DNA from: Arthrobacter_B citreus
Lineage (GTDB): Bacteria > Actinomycetota > Actinomycetes > Actinomycetales > Micrococcaceae
NCBI RefSeq assembly: GCF_042429235.1
Contig: NZ_JBHMBA010000002.1
Strand: one strand, 5' to 3'
DNA: 64,000 nucleotides
The translations under genes were made by a program, and so were the position numbers. The notes below the pieces were generated by a model. The model was given only the letters and a program-made list of their open reading frames with translations, ran no database searches and was not told the origin of the DNA. How positions within the stretch are numbered: the stretch's first letter is position 1; each line of letters starts with the position of its first letter. Positions 23,418 through 32,466 of the stretch are shown here, in pieces.

Positions 23418-23446
23418 ACAATTCCATTGATGAGCTGCGGTGTCAA
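23418..23446 (-). promoter_or_regulatory. Promoter of the nine-gene catabolic operon
   Basis: Minus strand: consensus TTGACA (23446-23441), a 17-nt spacer and a weak -10 AATTGT (23423-23418). The LacI operator begins 13 nt downstream of the -10. No other promoter is evident inside the operon. Confidence 0.6.
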
Positions 23447-23514
23447 CCAATTATTTTGGGAAGAGACAACTTCGGGAGGTCAGGCCTGCGTGGCCACAGC
23501 GGTGATTGCGACGC

Positions 23515-24864
23515 TTACGCCAGGGCGCCCATGGGATCCCAGGCCGGGAGCACCAGAGGTTCGTCATCCAGTGCCTGCCGGAATTCCGGAGACAGCCGCG
23601 ACTTATGAACCACAACTTCGAAGACGTACTCGTCAAACCAGTTGTCCGCCATCGTAAAGAAACCCTTGTCGCCGGATTCATCCCCCCAGCTGTTTTCCAC
23701 CCGCCAGCGGCGCGATTCGCCGTCGAGCACGTCCACGCCGGTCAGGAGCATGGCGTGGGTCATCGCGGAGTCGCCAAAGCGGACACGCGATTCCTTGTCC
23801 ATGGCCAGTTCGGCGCCGTAGAGTCCGGCGTAGTCGTACAGGCGGGCATCCCAGAGGCCGTCCTTGCCGGCCATTTGCGGTCCGACGTCGCATCCGAACC
23901 AGACCGGCTCCCCGTCCACAATGGCTTCCATGGCCAGCTGCTTGGCCAAGCTGATGTCCACGTTGAGATAGAGCACCGGGTCGCCGCCGACCACATTGCC
24001 CAAGTGCTCGACAGTCAGGGTGGTGCCCTTCGCATGTTCTGACCTCGGATCATCGACGAGACAAACGTAGTCATCGAGGTTGATGGTGGTGTACTTGGCC
24101 AGGAACTGCTGCGGAGTCAGGTTCCCTTCGCGGTGGAAGGACTTGTCATCGGTGGTGTATTCCCAGTCGAAGACGGTGGGCGGAGTACCCAGGTGAAGGG
24201 TCAGGATCCGGTGAACATCGGCGATGATCCGGGCCTTGGCCTGAGCCTGCCCTGCTGCGTCACCGTCCGCGCGGAGGCCGCGCAGCTCCTGCGCGCCCCG
24301 GCGCAGGAGCGAACACAGGACGGCGTTCATGCGGCCCGTATTGGCGGAGGACTCGGTTTCCGGCATGACGGATTTCGGCACGGCCCCGTACTTGCGGAAC
24401 AGGTTCACCGCCATGTTCCACTGGCCGCCGTCACCCAGGACGGTTTCCAGCAGGAACTGCACCAAGCGGTCATCCTCAGGGCGGCCGGCAGTCTCCAGGA
24501 TGGACTCCATAAAGAAGTTGGCGCGCTCCAGCTTGTCAAAATACATGGCGTAGTTCTGCGAAAACTCGAACTCCTTGATGCCCAGGGTCTGTTTGGCGCC
24601 AACCCGCAGCAGGTTCAGGGCCGCGAAGAGCCAGCAGCGTCCGGACTTCTCCTGGTTGGTGACCTTCCAGTCGTCGATGCGGTTTGAAACAGTGGTGGAC
24701 AGGGCGGTGGCCAGCTGGTGGTCAATGGCGAGCTCACTGACGCTGAAGCGCACAATGGCGTTCTGCTTCTGTTTCAGGACGGGGTCCGCCGCGAAGGATT
24801 CCTGCAGGGCCGCGACCTGCTCCAGGGAAAGGGATGAGACCGAAACGGCCGCCGGGGTAGTCAT
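23515..24864 (-). CDS. pepC: Aminopeptidase C / bleomycin hydrolase (peptidase family C1B)
   Basis: 449 residues from ATG 24864; the longer reading from 24900 adds 12 residues without support. The papain-like triad is visible: Cys77 in NQEKSGRCWLFAALN, His in AMTHAMLLTGVDV, and Asn in RVENSWGDESGDKGFF. The length matches cytosolic PepC hexamers that trim peptides from the N-terminus and can inactivate bleomycin. It is transcribed leftwards towards the LacI promoter region but is not part of that operon, whose own promoter lies below 23450. Confidence 0.93.
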   Translation of the reverse strand: MTTPAAVSVSSLSLEQVAALQESFAADPVLKQKQNAIVRFSVSELAIDHQLATALSTTVSNRIDDWKVTNQEKSGRCWLFAALNLLRVGAKQTLGIKEFEFSQNYAMYFDKLERANFFMESILETAGRPEDDRLVQFLLETVLGDGGQWNMAVNLFRKYGAVPKSVMPETESSANTGRMNAVLCSLLRRGAQELRGLRADGDAAGQAQAKARIIADVHRILTLHLGTPPTVFDWEYTTDDKSFHREGNLTPQQFLAKYTTINLDDYVCLVDDPRSEHAKGTTLTVEHLGNVVGGDPVLYLNVDISLAKQLAMEAIVDGEPVWFGCDVGPQMAGKDGLWDARLYDYAGLYGAELAMDKESRVRFGDSAMTHAMLLTGVDVLDGESRRWRVENSWGDESGDKGFFTMADNWFDEYVFEVVVHKSRLSPEFRQALDDEPLVLPAWDPMGALA

Positions 24865-24938
24865 GGACCCCGTTCTATCCCGGTTCCGGTGTGGTTGCAA
24901 TCACATCGCGGACCCTGCGCGTCGCAGGTCCAGACCCA

Positions 24939-24963
24939 GGCCCGGGCCCGGGCCCGGGCCCGG
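24939..24963. repeat. Short tandem GGCCCG repeat
   Basis: Four copies of GGCCCG plus one base between pepC and the isochorismatase-like gene. The array is self-complementary and could form a hairpin at the end of the isochorismatase-like transcript. Confidence 0.7.
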
Positions 24964-24969
24964 TGGAGC

Positions 24970-25599
24970 CTAGACGCCGCGCCCCTGGGCTGCGGAGGTG
25001 GCGAGGTCGCTCTTGGCCAGCGTCTCCCCCGTTCGCAGCGCCGCCGCCCAGGTTCCGGCGTCGGTGACCGCAGCCCAGTTGGAGTGCAGCAGTGCCATGA
25101 GGGTTTCGTGGACCTGGCGTGCCGGTGCGGTGCCGGCCTCGTTGGCCAGGTCGATCGCGCCGGTCGCGTCGGAGAGGACCTCGATGGCGAAGCCGAGGGG
25201 CTCGGCAGCCGCGGCGGAGGCGATCACGCAGTTGTTGGTCATGTAGCCAATCAGGGTAATGGTGTCGATCCCCTGCTCCCGCAGCCAGGGTTCCAGGTCC
25301 GTGCCGGCGAAGATGCTGGAGAACTGCTTGCTGATGCGCTTTGCGGCATTCTCCTCCTGCGCGGCCACACCGGGATGGTTCTGCCAGGTCGGCGAGCCGG
25401 AGGCAAAGACCGGGGCTTCGGCCGGGAGTTCGTGCTGCACGAGCACCACCGGCACCCCGGCGTCCCGTGCCTCCTTGATGGCGGACTGGATGACGGCGAC
25501 TGAATCATCCCGGTTCGGATACTGGATCGGAAGCAGTCCGTCGTCGAAGTACTCCTGCTGGGCGTCAATGACAATCAGGGCGCGGCGTGGCGTGGTCAT
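24970..25599 (-). CDS. Isochorismatase-family cysteine hydrolase
   Basis: 209 residues from ATG 25599, which follows GGAGAT; the reading from 25638 lacks a site. The catalytic triad is present: Asp12 in LIVIDAQQEYF, Lys91 in RISKQFSS, and Cys124 in GYMTNNCVIASA preceded by the cis-peptide segment. Family members hydrolyse N-carbamoyl compounds, nicotinamide or isochorismate; the motifs do not distinguish among these. It is transcribed in the same direction as, and 54 bp after, the LLM oxidoreductase gene. Confidence 0.85.
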   Translation of the reverse strand: MTTPRRALIVIDAQQEYFDDGLLPIQYPNRDDSVAVIQSAIKEARDAGVPVVLVQHELPAEAPVFASGSPTWQNHPGVAAQEENAAKRISKQFSSIFAGTDLEPWLREQGIDTITLIGYMTNNCVIASAAAAEPLGFAIEVLSDATGAIDLANEAGTAPARQVHETLMALLHSNWAAVTDAGTWAAALRTGETLAKSDLATSAAQGRGV

Positions 25600-25653
25600 G
25601 GGGATCTCCTGGAATGGTTGGGCGGGAAAGGCTGACATTTTGAAGTGGGTTTA

Positions 25654-26742
25654 CTAACCGGCCGCCGGCAGGGCGTCCGGCCGGGGCAGCGAGTAGTGGT
25701 CGGCGAGGAGGTTGATGCCTTCTTCGTCGAGGGAGGCCGAGTGGCCGCCGACAACGAGCATGACTTCGTCGACGCCGGTGCGCCGCCAGAGTGCTTCCAG
25801 GCGGTCGGCCACGGCGGCGGCGTTCCCGTGGAAACTGCGGTCGGTGTAGGAGTCGAGGATCTGCCGCTCCTGCAGGGTGGCCTCATAGGCCTCGACCTCG
25901 TCCGGGGGCAGCAGCAGGTAGCCTTCCCGCTTGAACATCCGCAGCATCGCCATCGCCGACGTCGCGGCCTGACGTTTCGCCGCTGCCGCGTCGTCGCTGA
26001 TGGCCACTGACACGCTCACCACGGTCTGCGGCTCCGCGAGCACGTCGGAGGGCCGGAAGCTGTCCCGATACAGCTGCATAGCGGTGTCGATGTCGGCGTC
26101 GCCGAACTGCAGGGCGAAGGCGTACGGCCGGCCAAGTTGCCCGGCCAGCCGGGCCGAGTACGGAGAGGAACCCAGGATCCACATCTCCGGAAGGGCCGGC
26201 GACGGCGACACCCGGTTTTCCCTGGCCTGCCAGGGGCCGGGCACCGCATGGACGTGCCGGTACGGGTGGTCGGACGGGAACTCGTCCCGAAGGAATGCCT
26301 CCAGTTCCAGCACCTGCTGCGGAAAGCCGTCATTGGCATCTGCACCACGCCGCAGGGCCGCGGCCGTGGCGCCGTCCGTTCCGGGGGCGCGCCCCACCCC
26401 CAGATCGATCCGGCCCGGGGCGAGTGCCTCCAGCATCCCGAACTGCTCGGCGATCAGCAGCGGGGAATGGTTGGGCAGCATGACTCCCCCGGCTCCCAGG
26501 CGGATAGCCGCGGTTTCGGCGATGAGCCGGGCAACCATCAGCTGCGGCGACGATACGGAGGTTGCTCCCATGGCGTGGTGTTCGGACATCCAGAACCGGT
26601 GATAGCCCCGGCGGTCCGCGGTTCGGGCGAGCGAAATGACCGCTGCAAGGCCCTCCTCAGCAGTCATCCCCACTCCCGTGCCGCCCGCGGACAGGACGGA
26701 TAACTTGAACGGCGCCGTGCCGGAAGTTCGACCGTGGTGCAT
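25654..26742 (-). CDS. LLM-class flavin-dependent oxidoreductase (MsnO8-like)
   Basis: 362 residues of luciferase-like fold: SVLSAGGTGVG, RGYHRFWMSEHHAMGATSVS, RLGAGGVMLPNHSPLLIAEQ, GRIDLGVGRAPGTDG and MWILGSSPYSARLAGQLG. The family uses FMNH2 or F420 to reduce or oxygenate diverse small molecules. GAGGAG precedes ATG 26742. It is divergent from the CGNR-type regulator gene, with about 90 bp between the starts, and probably co-transcribed with the isochorismatase-like hydrolase. Confidence 0.88.
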   Translation of the reverse strand: MHHGRTSGTAPFKLSVLSAGGTGVGMTAEEGLAAVISLARTADRRGYHRFWMSEHHAMGATSVSSPQLMVARLIAETAAIRLGAGGVMLPNHSPLLIAEQFGMLEALAPGRIDLGVGRAPGTDGATAAALRRGADANDGFPQQVLELEAFLRDEFPSDHPYRHVHAVPGPWQARENRVSPSPALPEMWILGSSPYSARLAGQLGRPYAFALQFGDADIDTAMQLYRDSFRPSDVLAEPQTVVSVSVAISDDAAAAKRQAATSAMAMLRMFKREGYLLLPPDEVEAYEATLQERQILDSYTDRSFHGNAAAVADRLEALWRRTGVDEVMLVVGGHSASLDEEGINLLADHYSLPRPDALPAAG

Positions 26743-26831
26743 ACCAACTCCTCATGGAAACATACAGTTTTAAGCGTGATAAGACCCTAACAGGCACCTC
26801 ACGGTTAAACGAAACTGATACCATGAGAAAC

Positions 26832-27419
26832 ATGTCTGACTCCATACCCGAAGCCGCCCCGGGAGCCCAGGAACACCCTTGCCTGGCGTTGATCAACAGC
26901 GCCGGCCTGCAGCCCGGGGGCAAGACCTATGATGAGCTGGCCACCCCGGAAGCAGCAGTGGCCTGGCTGAAGGCTCACGGACTCATTGCGCCCGACGCCG
27001 TTCTGTACGAACACTGCCGGGGCCGGCTGGCAGCGCTGCGCGCAGATCTGCGTGCTCTGTTCACTGCCTTCACGGCGGGTGAGGCTCCTCCGGCTGCGGC
27101 CGTGGACGCCGTGAACCGCGCGCTCACTGCCGCACCGGGCACTTTGCTGCTGCGGTTTGATCCCGCGGCGGGATTCCTCCGTTCCGCCGACCACCCCGTG
27201 ACACAGGTCGTTGAGCACGTCATGGCAGTCATCGCCGACGACGCCGCGGCTCTGCTCAGCGGTGAACAGGCGGCACAGCTCGCGCCCTGTGAAGCGGATT
27301 CGTGTGACAGGTTCTTCCTCCGCACGCACGGACGGCGGCAATGGTGCTCGACCCGCTGTGGCGACCGGGTCCGCGCTGCCCGGGCCTACGCACGCAAACG
27401 CACCCTTCAGGGCGCCTGA
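26832..27419 (+). CDS. CGNR zinc-finger family regulator (ABATE/CGNR)
   Basis: 195 residues from ATG 26832. An N-terminal ABATE-type helical domain (HPCLALINSAG, RLAALRADLRALFTAFTAGE) is followed by a C-terminal CGNR treble-clef finger: LAPCEADSCDRFFLRTHGRR and QWCSTRCGDRVRAARAYARK with four cysteines. Proteins of this group are stress-related transcription factors. An ATG 9 nt earlier (26823) is possible; neither start has a Shine-Dalgarno, and TACCAT ends 7 nt before 26832, favouring a leaderless start there. Divergent from the LLM oxidoreductase, which it may regulate. Confidence 0.85.
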   Translation: MSDSIPEAAPGAQEHPCLALINSAGLQPGGKTYDELATPEAAVAWLKAHGLIAPDAVLYEHCRGRLAALRADLRALFTAFTAGEAPPAAAVDAVNRALTAAPGTLLLRFDPAAGFLRSADHPVTQVVEHVMAVIADDAAALLSGEQAAQLAPCEADSCDRFFLRTHGRRQWCSTRCGDRVRAARAYARKRTLQGA

Positions 27420-27493
27420 CTCCGTTACGCGTTTCGCGGACTCGGCCCCGGCAATGGCCTCCTCCCGCGGGTGCCTCGCCTGAGCCGCGCTGC

Positions 27494-28912
27494 TCAGCGA
27501 ATACTCTCGTACGCCTCAAGCGCGTGACGGCGGGACTCCAACAGGTCCACGAGCGGTTCGGGATAGGCGGGAGTGAGTGCGTCCGGCACCCAGCGGGCGA
27601 CGTACTCGCCTTGGGGATCAAAGCGCTTTGCCTGTGTCTGGGGATTGAAGATCCGGAAGAACGGTGCTGCGTCCGCGCCGGACCCCGCCACCCACTGCCA
27701 GTTGGCGGGATTGCTCGCGGGGTCTGCGTCCACCAAGGTCTCCCAGAACCATTCCTCGCCCACCCGCCAGTGGATGCCCAGGTTCTTGATCAGGAAGCTG
27801 GCGGCGACCATCCGCACCCGGTTGTGCATCCAGCCAATGCTCCAAAGCTGCCGTTGACCGGCGTCGACCAGCGGAATTCCTGTCAACCCGGCCTTCCACG
27901 CATCGAGGGAGTCCAGGCCCTCAGGCCGGGATCCCGACGGCGCCTGCCCCGCCTTCCCCCGCAGGATTGCCGGGGTTTGCGGTCCGGAGCCCTCTGGGTT
28001 TTCCCAGGGGAAGCCGTCGAAGGAAGGCCGCAGGTTCTTTGTCGCCAGGTCCGGATTGTGAAAGAGCTGGTGCCAGCAGAACTCACGCCAACCAATTTCG
28101 GTGCCGAACACGTCCGGCCCGGGCCCGTTTCCGCGGACGCGGGACAGCGCGTGCCACACCTGGAACGGACTCACATGCCCCCACCGCAGGTACGGGGAGA
28201 GCCGGCTGGTTCCGGGCTTCGCCGGGCGGTCGCGGCCGTCGTTGTAATTCTGCACCGGACCGGCCAGGAAGTCGTTGAGTGCGGACAAGCCGGCTTCCTC
28301 GCCCGGGGTCCAAGCTTCCGCCAACCCGGTGGCCCAGTTCGGATTCAGCGGCAGCAAGTTCCAGTCCTGAAGGTGCTCCCCGGTGGGGAGGCCGTCCGGC
28401 GGGGCAGCATTCTTGTCCGGAACCGGAAAGGGGGCCCGGAAATCCATCGCGGACACCGTTCGCCAGAAGGGAGTGAAAACGCGGTACGGTCCGCCGCCGC
28501 CCGTACGCACGGTCCAGGGTTCATGCAGCAGCGAAGCCTGAAAGCTCTCCACCTGCACATCCGCGCCCGTCGCCCACGCCTTGACCGCTGTGTCCACTGC
28601 CCGCTCCGGCCCGCCGTAGCGCCGATTCCAGAAGATCTGCTCCGCGCCCACCTCCTGCGTGAACGCAGGAACGACGTCGCCTGCCGGCCCCCGCAAAAGG
28701 ACCAAAGGAATGCCCAGGGCCTCAAGATCATGCCGCAGGGTGTTCAGTGCGTGGTGCAGCCACCATTTGGCGGCGGCGCCCAGCGGCCGAATGCCCGGTG
28801 ATTCCTCGTCCAGAACATAGAGGGCTACCGCGCCGCCGTCGTGCGCTGCTGCCAGGAGGGCAGGGTTGTCAGCTGTGCGCAGGTCGTCTCGGAGCCAGGC
28901 GATGGAAACCAC
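27494..28912 (-). CDS. phrB: Deoxyribodipyrimidine photolyase (class I CPD photolyase/cryptochrome family)
   Basis: 472 residues from GTG 28912 behind AAGGAAGGA. The N-terminal antenna-binding alpha/beta domain starts VSIAWLRDDLRTADNPALLA. The FAD domain has TSRLSPYLRWGHVSPFQVW, HNRVRMVAASFLIKNLGIHW, GEEWFWETLVDADPASN and FRIFNPQTQAKRFDP, all diagnostic of light-dependent repair of cyclobutane dimers. Length is standard. Confidence 0.95.
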   Translation of the reverse strand: MVSIAWLRDDLRTADNPALLAAAHDGGAVALYVLDEESPGIRPLGAAAKWWLHHALNTLRHDLEALGIPLVLLRGPAGDVVPAFTQEVGAEQIFWNRRYGGPERAVDTAVKAWATGADVQVESFQASLLHEPWTVRTGGGGPYRVFTPFWRTVSAMDFRAPFPVPDKNAAPPDGLPTGEHLQDWNLLPLNPNWATGLAEAWTPGEEAGLSALNDFLAGPVQNYNDGRDRPAKPGTSRLSPYLRWGHVSPFQVWHALSRVRGNGPGPDVFGTEIGWREFCWHQLFHNPDLATKNLRPSFDGFPWENPEGSGPQTPAILRGKAGQAPSGSRPEGLDSLDAWKAGLTGIPLVDAGQRQLWSIGWMHNRVRMVAASFLIKNLGIHWRVGEEWFWETLVDADPASNPANWQWVAGSGADAAPFFRIFNPQTQAKRFDPQGEYVARWVPDALTPAYPEPLVDLLESRRHALEAYESIR

Positions 28913-29173
28913 GGGCAGATCCTTCCTTTGGATAACACGACCCTACCCGTGGACCTTGGCACCAGCGGAGTGGCGGTGGGTTCTGTCGTCGCCGTGGCCG
29001 TTGGCGTCTCACTCGCCGGGCCGGGAACGATTCGCGCCCCTTGGACCCCGGTATACACGGCTGCCCTAGACGGAGGTGGCTCCGTGCGGCAACCTCTGGT
29101 AGCAGGGGCCGCCGGGACGAAGCAGCGGAACCCGGACTTTGGCGTCGTCGTTCCCTGACAACTGTGAGGCCCC

Positions 29174-30268
29174 ATGAGCAACCGCGAGCCACCCGTGCGA
29201 CCCGGACTTGCAAGGCCAACACGGATTCTGCTGACCCTGGCGGCTGCGGGTGGCGCCTGCTGGACCGTATGGGCGGGCCGCTCGATCCTGGGACCACTGG
29301 TGCTGGCCGCGGCGCTCATCATTATTGCTCTGCCCGCACGAAGACCCTTGGACAGGCGCGGCGCCCCAAGCTGGGTGGGCACGCTCGTCGTCGTGGTTAT
29401 CGCGTGGGGAATCCTGATGGTTCTGGGTGTGCTGGTCCTTCTGGCTTTGGGGCAATTCGGGAGCATCTTGGTTACCTATGCAGGCCAACTGGAAGAAAGC
29501 GCCGAGACACTTGAGCAGTTTTTCCGCGGCCTCGGATTCAGCAATGTGACGATCGACGAGGTTGCCGGGACGATCCAGCCATCCACACTCCTGACGACCG
29601 TTTTCAATGCCGGAACACAACTGTTGGGTCTGGGTACGGCTGTCTTTTTTGTCTTCGCCTACGTGATGTTCCTCGGGATGGATGCCGCACGGTGGCAGAA
29701 CCCTCCGAAGGAGCTCGCGGAGGCGAACAGCCGGCGGCTGCACGCTTTCAATCAGTTCACCGCCGGAACCAACCGGTACTTCCTCGTCAATTCGATCTTC
29801 GGGCTGATTGTCGCGGTGATTGACGGGCTTGCCCTCTGGGTCCTCGGTGTCCCCGGTCCGTTCGTCTGGGCGGTGCTCGCGTTCGTTACCAACTACATTC
29901 CCAATATTGGTTTCGTCCTCGGCGTGGTGCCTCCCGTCGTGCTCGCTGTCGCGGTTGGCGGGTGGGGGCTGGGGCTGCTGGTGCTGGCCATTTACTGCGT
30001 CGTCAACGTCACCCTCCAAGTGCTGATCCAGCCCCGGTTCGTGGGGGAAACAGTTCGGCTGAGTGTCACGCTGACCTTCGCCTCGGTGGTTCTCTGGACA
30101 ACCCTGCTGGGAGCGGTCGGCTCGCTCCTGGCGGTGCCGCTTACCCTCTTTGCCCGCTTTCTGGTGATCGGCGGGGATCCCGGTTCGCGGTTCGCACACT
30201 GGATCAGCGGCGATGACGGCTCCGGGGAAGCCCCGGCACTTTCGGATGGACCCCGCAGCCCGGACTGA
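29174..30268 (+). CDS. AI-2E family transporter (YdiK/TqsA-type membrane protein)
   Basis: 364 residues with about seven to eight predicted membrane helices. The N-terminal pair (TLAAAGGACWTVWAGRSILG, PLVLAAALIIIALPARR), the soluble mid-section (GQLEESAETLEQFFRGLGFS) and the conserved C-terminal FVTNYIPNIGFVLGVVPPVV and PLTLFARFLV are typical. Family members export autoinducer-2, antibiotics or ions; no specific substrate can be read here. GTGAGG precedes the ATG. Confidence 0.88.
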   Translation: MSNREPPVRPGLARPTRILLTLAAAGGACWTVWAGRSILGPLVLAAALIIIALPARRPLDRRGAPSWVGTLVVVVIAWGILMVLGVLVLLALGQFGSILVTYAGQLEESAETLEQFFRGLGFSNVTIDEVAGTIQPSTLLTTVFNAGTQLLGLGTAVFFVFAYVMFLGMDAARWQNPPKELAEANSRRLHAFNQFTAGTNRYFLVNSIFGLIVAVIDGLALWVLGVPGPFVWAVLAFVTNYIPNIGFVLGVVPPVVLAVAVGGWGLGLLVLAIYCVVNVTLQVLIQPRFVGETVRLSVTLTFASVVLWTTLLGAVGSLLAVPLTLFARFLVIGGDPGSRFAHWISGDDGSGEAPALSDGPRSPD

Positions 30269-30321
30269 GCGGGTGTCACTTCACAGGAGCGGCCCGGCGC
30301 CACTGTTCAAGTGCGACGCCG

Positions 30322-31098
30322 CTACAGGTGCCGTACTGCTCGGATGGCGGCGACCGCCCGGGGGAAACCGACATACGGGAAGCACTGCACCAGGGCAGCA
30401 ATGATCTGCGTTTTCGAGTACCCCAGCTCCATGCACGCGCGTCCGTGCGGACCGAGCTGGGCAGAGGTGTCGCCCAGGGTCGCCAGGGCACACAGCACCA
30501 GCAGTTCCCGCTGGGCCAGGGTAAGGCCGCCACGGGTGTAAAAGTCCCCGAAACAGAACTCCGTCAGGAACCGGGGCAGCGCTTCGTTGAAGGGATCCGG
30601 CAGATCGGCCAGATCATCCTTGATCTCCGTGCCGTACAGCGGCTCCTGCTGCGCGAGCCCGCGCTGGTACCGGTCGCCGTCGTCGACCGTTCCCTCCTCC
30701 GGCAGCGGCAGCGGGATCCCCTGGGCCCGGAACACCGAGTTGACGGTGCCAACAGCATTGAGTGTGCGGGGAAAGCCGATAAACGGAGCCAGCTGGTACA
30801 TGGCCTCCCGCAGTTCAACTGGCGTGACACCAACACGCAGGGCAGCGGCCGCATGGGCGCCGAGCTGCGGCAGGGTCTGCAGGCAGGCCAGCACGGTCAC
30901 CGTGATGAGCTCCCGCGTCCGGTCATCAAGGACGCCGGTGCCGAAGACATCGCCGAAAATGAAACCGCGCAGGATCTCCATCAGTTCCGGATCATCCTCG
31001 GGGGCATTCCGGTCCCGCGGGCCGAACAGCCGCTCATACACTGCCTCGGCCTGGTCCCGCCGGGAGGGAGGGGCCTGCTGGGGATCGGGTGCAGTCAT
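30322..31098 (-). CDS. Carboxymuconolactone decarboxylase-family protein, tandem AhpD-like domains
   Basis: 258 residues with two CMD repeats: ELITVTVLACLQTLPQLGAH (first) and ELLVLCALATLGDTSAQLGP (second), each followed by a conserved His/Gly helix and GFPR segment. The CxxC of peroxiredoxin-partner AhpD is absent, so a decarboxylase-like or structural role is more likely than thiol reduction. AAGGAG precedes ATG 31098. It is convergent with the AI-2E gene. Confidence 0.85.
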   Translation of the reverse strand: MTAPDPQQAPPSRRDQAEAVYERLFGPRDRNAPEDDPELMEILRGFIFGDVFGTGVLDDRTRELITVTVLACLQTLPQLGAHAAAALRVGVTPVELREAMYQLAPFIGFPRTLNAVGTVNSVFRAQGIPLPLPEEGTVDDGDRYQRGLAQQEPLYGTEIKDDLADLPDPFNEALPRFLTEFCFGDFYTRGGLTLAQRELLVLCALATLGDTSAQLGPHGRACMELGYSKTQIIAALVQCFPYVGFPRAVAAIRAVRHL

Positions 31099-31218
31099 AG
31101 TGCTCGCTCCTTAGGCCCGGCTCTCCGGCCGGTGATGTCCCCACCCATGCAAGCACGGCAACACCGGTGGCCGCCAGCCTCCCAACATCAATCCGACAAT
31201 GCCGTCCAGGACGAAAGC

Positions 31219-32466
31219 TCAGCCGCCGGCAGAGCTCCCGGCAGAGACCTGCTGATCTTCCCGAACGGACTGCCGGTTGAGCCGCTCGGACATGAACAGG
31301 CCCAGGGCGGAGAGCAGGATGATGAATACAGGGAAAATCCACATTCCTGCCCAAGTGGAGGCCAATCCGAAGAACGGCGGAGCCAACGTGGATCCAACAT
31401 AGGCCGCGGCCATTTGGATCCCAATGATGGCCTGGGAGTTGCGGCGGCCGAAGTTCGCCGGCGTGGAGTGGATGATCGCGGGGTAGATCGGCGCCGCTCC
31501 GAGTCCTGCAATCACCAGCCCGCCGAGTGCCAGCACATCGGTGTTGAGCGGGAGCGCCAGCATCGCGCCGCCAAGTGCAACCGCGATGAAGCCACCCCTG
31601 ATGAGCCGACGGTCTCCGATGCGGTCGGCGAAGAAACCGGCCAGGAACCGGCCCGCTGTGACGCCGAGCAGGAAGAGGGAAGCAAAAGCCGCGGCCGTGG
31701 CCGCCGCGATACCGCGTTCATTGACGAGATACGTCGCTGCCCACAGCATGGTTGTGGTCTCGAGTGAGCAGTAGGCGAAGAAGGCGGTGAGCAGCAGCAC
31801 AACACCCGGAATCCGAAGTGCCTGGGCGAGCGGGACATGGCCGCCGGCGGCGTCGGACCCGGCCGCGTCGTCGGGCTCCTCCGCCGGCAGGCCGGACCGG
31901 CCGCCCGGAACGATCGGATTCACTTTCCCCCAGAGCGGGAGGCTGACGAGCAGCATGAAGGTGAGCACGGCTTGAATCACACCGACAATGCGGTACGCGC
32001 TGGACCACTCCAGCCCGGAGGTGAGGACATAGCTCATGATGAAGGGGCTAATGGAGGCACCCACTCCCCAGAAGCTGTGCAGCCAGTTCATGTGGCGCGC
32101 GCTGTAGTGCAGGGCGACGTAGTTATTGAGGGCCGCATCCACCGCTCCGGCCCCCAGACCGTAAGGAATTGCCCACAGGCACAGCATCCAAAACGAGTCG
32201 GAAACAGAGAACCCCACGAGGGCGGCGGCGGTCATGCCGACGCTGACGGCCGTGACACCACCGACGCTGAACCGGCGTGTGGCCCGCTCGGAGGCCAGGC
32301 TCGAGAGGATGGTGCCGGCGGCGATGATCATGGTGATGATGCCGGCGAACGCCACCGGCACGCCGAGGTCCCGGTGCATCACCGGCCATCCGGCCCCCAC
32401 AAGTGAGTCCGGAAGACCAAGGCTGACGAAAGCTACGTAGATGATCGCCAAGAGGAGCGAATACAC
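31219..32466 (-). CDS. Major facilitator superfamily transporter
   Basis: 415 residues with twelve predicted membrane helices split by a hydrophilic loop (GLPAEEPDDAAGSDAAGGHV). FVSLGLPDSLVGAGWPVMHR, WAIPYGLGAGAVDAALNNYV and GRFLAGFFADRIGDRRLIRG resemble the FucP/YfkF-like MFS groups. The start is GTG 32466 with AAAGG 14 nt upstream. Substrate unknown. It precedes the CMD-like gene on the same strand with a 120-bp gap. Confidence 0.88.
   Translation of the reverse strand: MYSLLLAIIYVAFVSLGLPDSLVGAGWPVMHRDLGVPVAFAGIITMIIAAGTILSSLASERATRRFSVGGVTAVSVGMTAAALVGFSVSDSFWMLCLWAIPYGLGAGAVDAALNNYVALHYSARHMNWLHSFWGVGASISPFIMSYVLTSGLEWSSAYRIVGVIQAVLTFMLLVSLPLWGKVNPIVPGGRSGLPAEEPDDAAGSDAAGGHVPLAQALRIPGVVLLLTAFFAYCSLETTTMLWAATYLVNERGIAAATAAAFASLFLLGVTAGRFLAGFFADRIGDRRLIRGGFIAVALGGAMLALPLNTDVLALGGLVIAGLGAAPIYPAIIHSTPANFGRRNSQAIIGIQMAAAYVGSTLAPPFFGLASTWAGMWIFPVFIILLSALGLFMSERLNRQSVREDQQVSAGSSAGG

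Noticed and set aside
12503..23446. Interpretation of the ARH pair as a protein ADP-ribosylation switch or defence system
   Set aside because: No ADP-ribosyltransferase gene is nearby and the pair is embedded in a LacI/ABC sugar operon; catabolism explains the context better.
24939..24963. GGCCCG repeat considered as a CRISPR or regulatory array
   Set aside because: Four 6-bp units without spacers; only a short tandem repeat or hairpin.
26766..26818. CAGTTT ... AAACTG inverted repeat between the LLM and CGNR genes
   Set aside because: Six-base arms 40 bp apart are expected by chance at this AT content; not reported as an operator.
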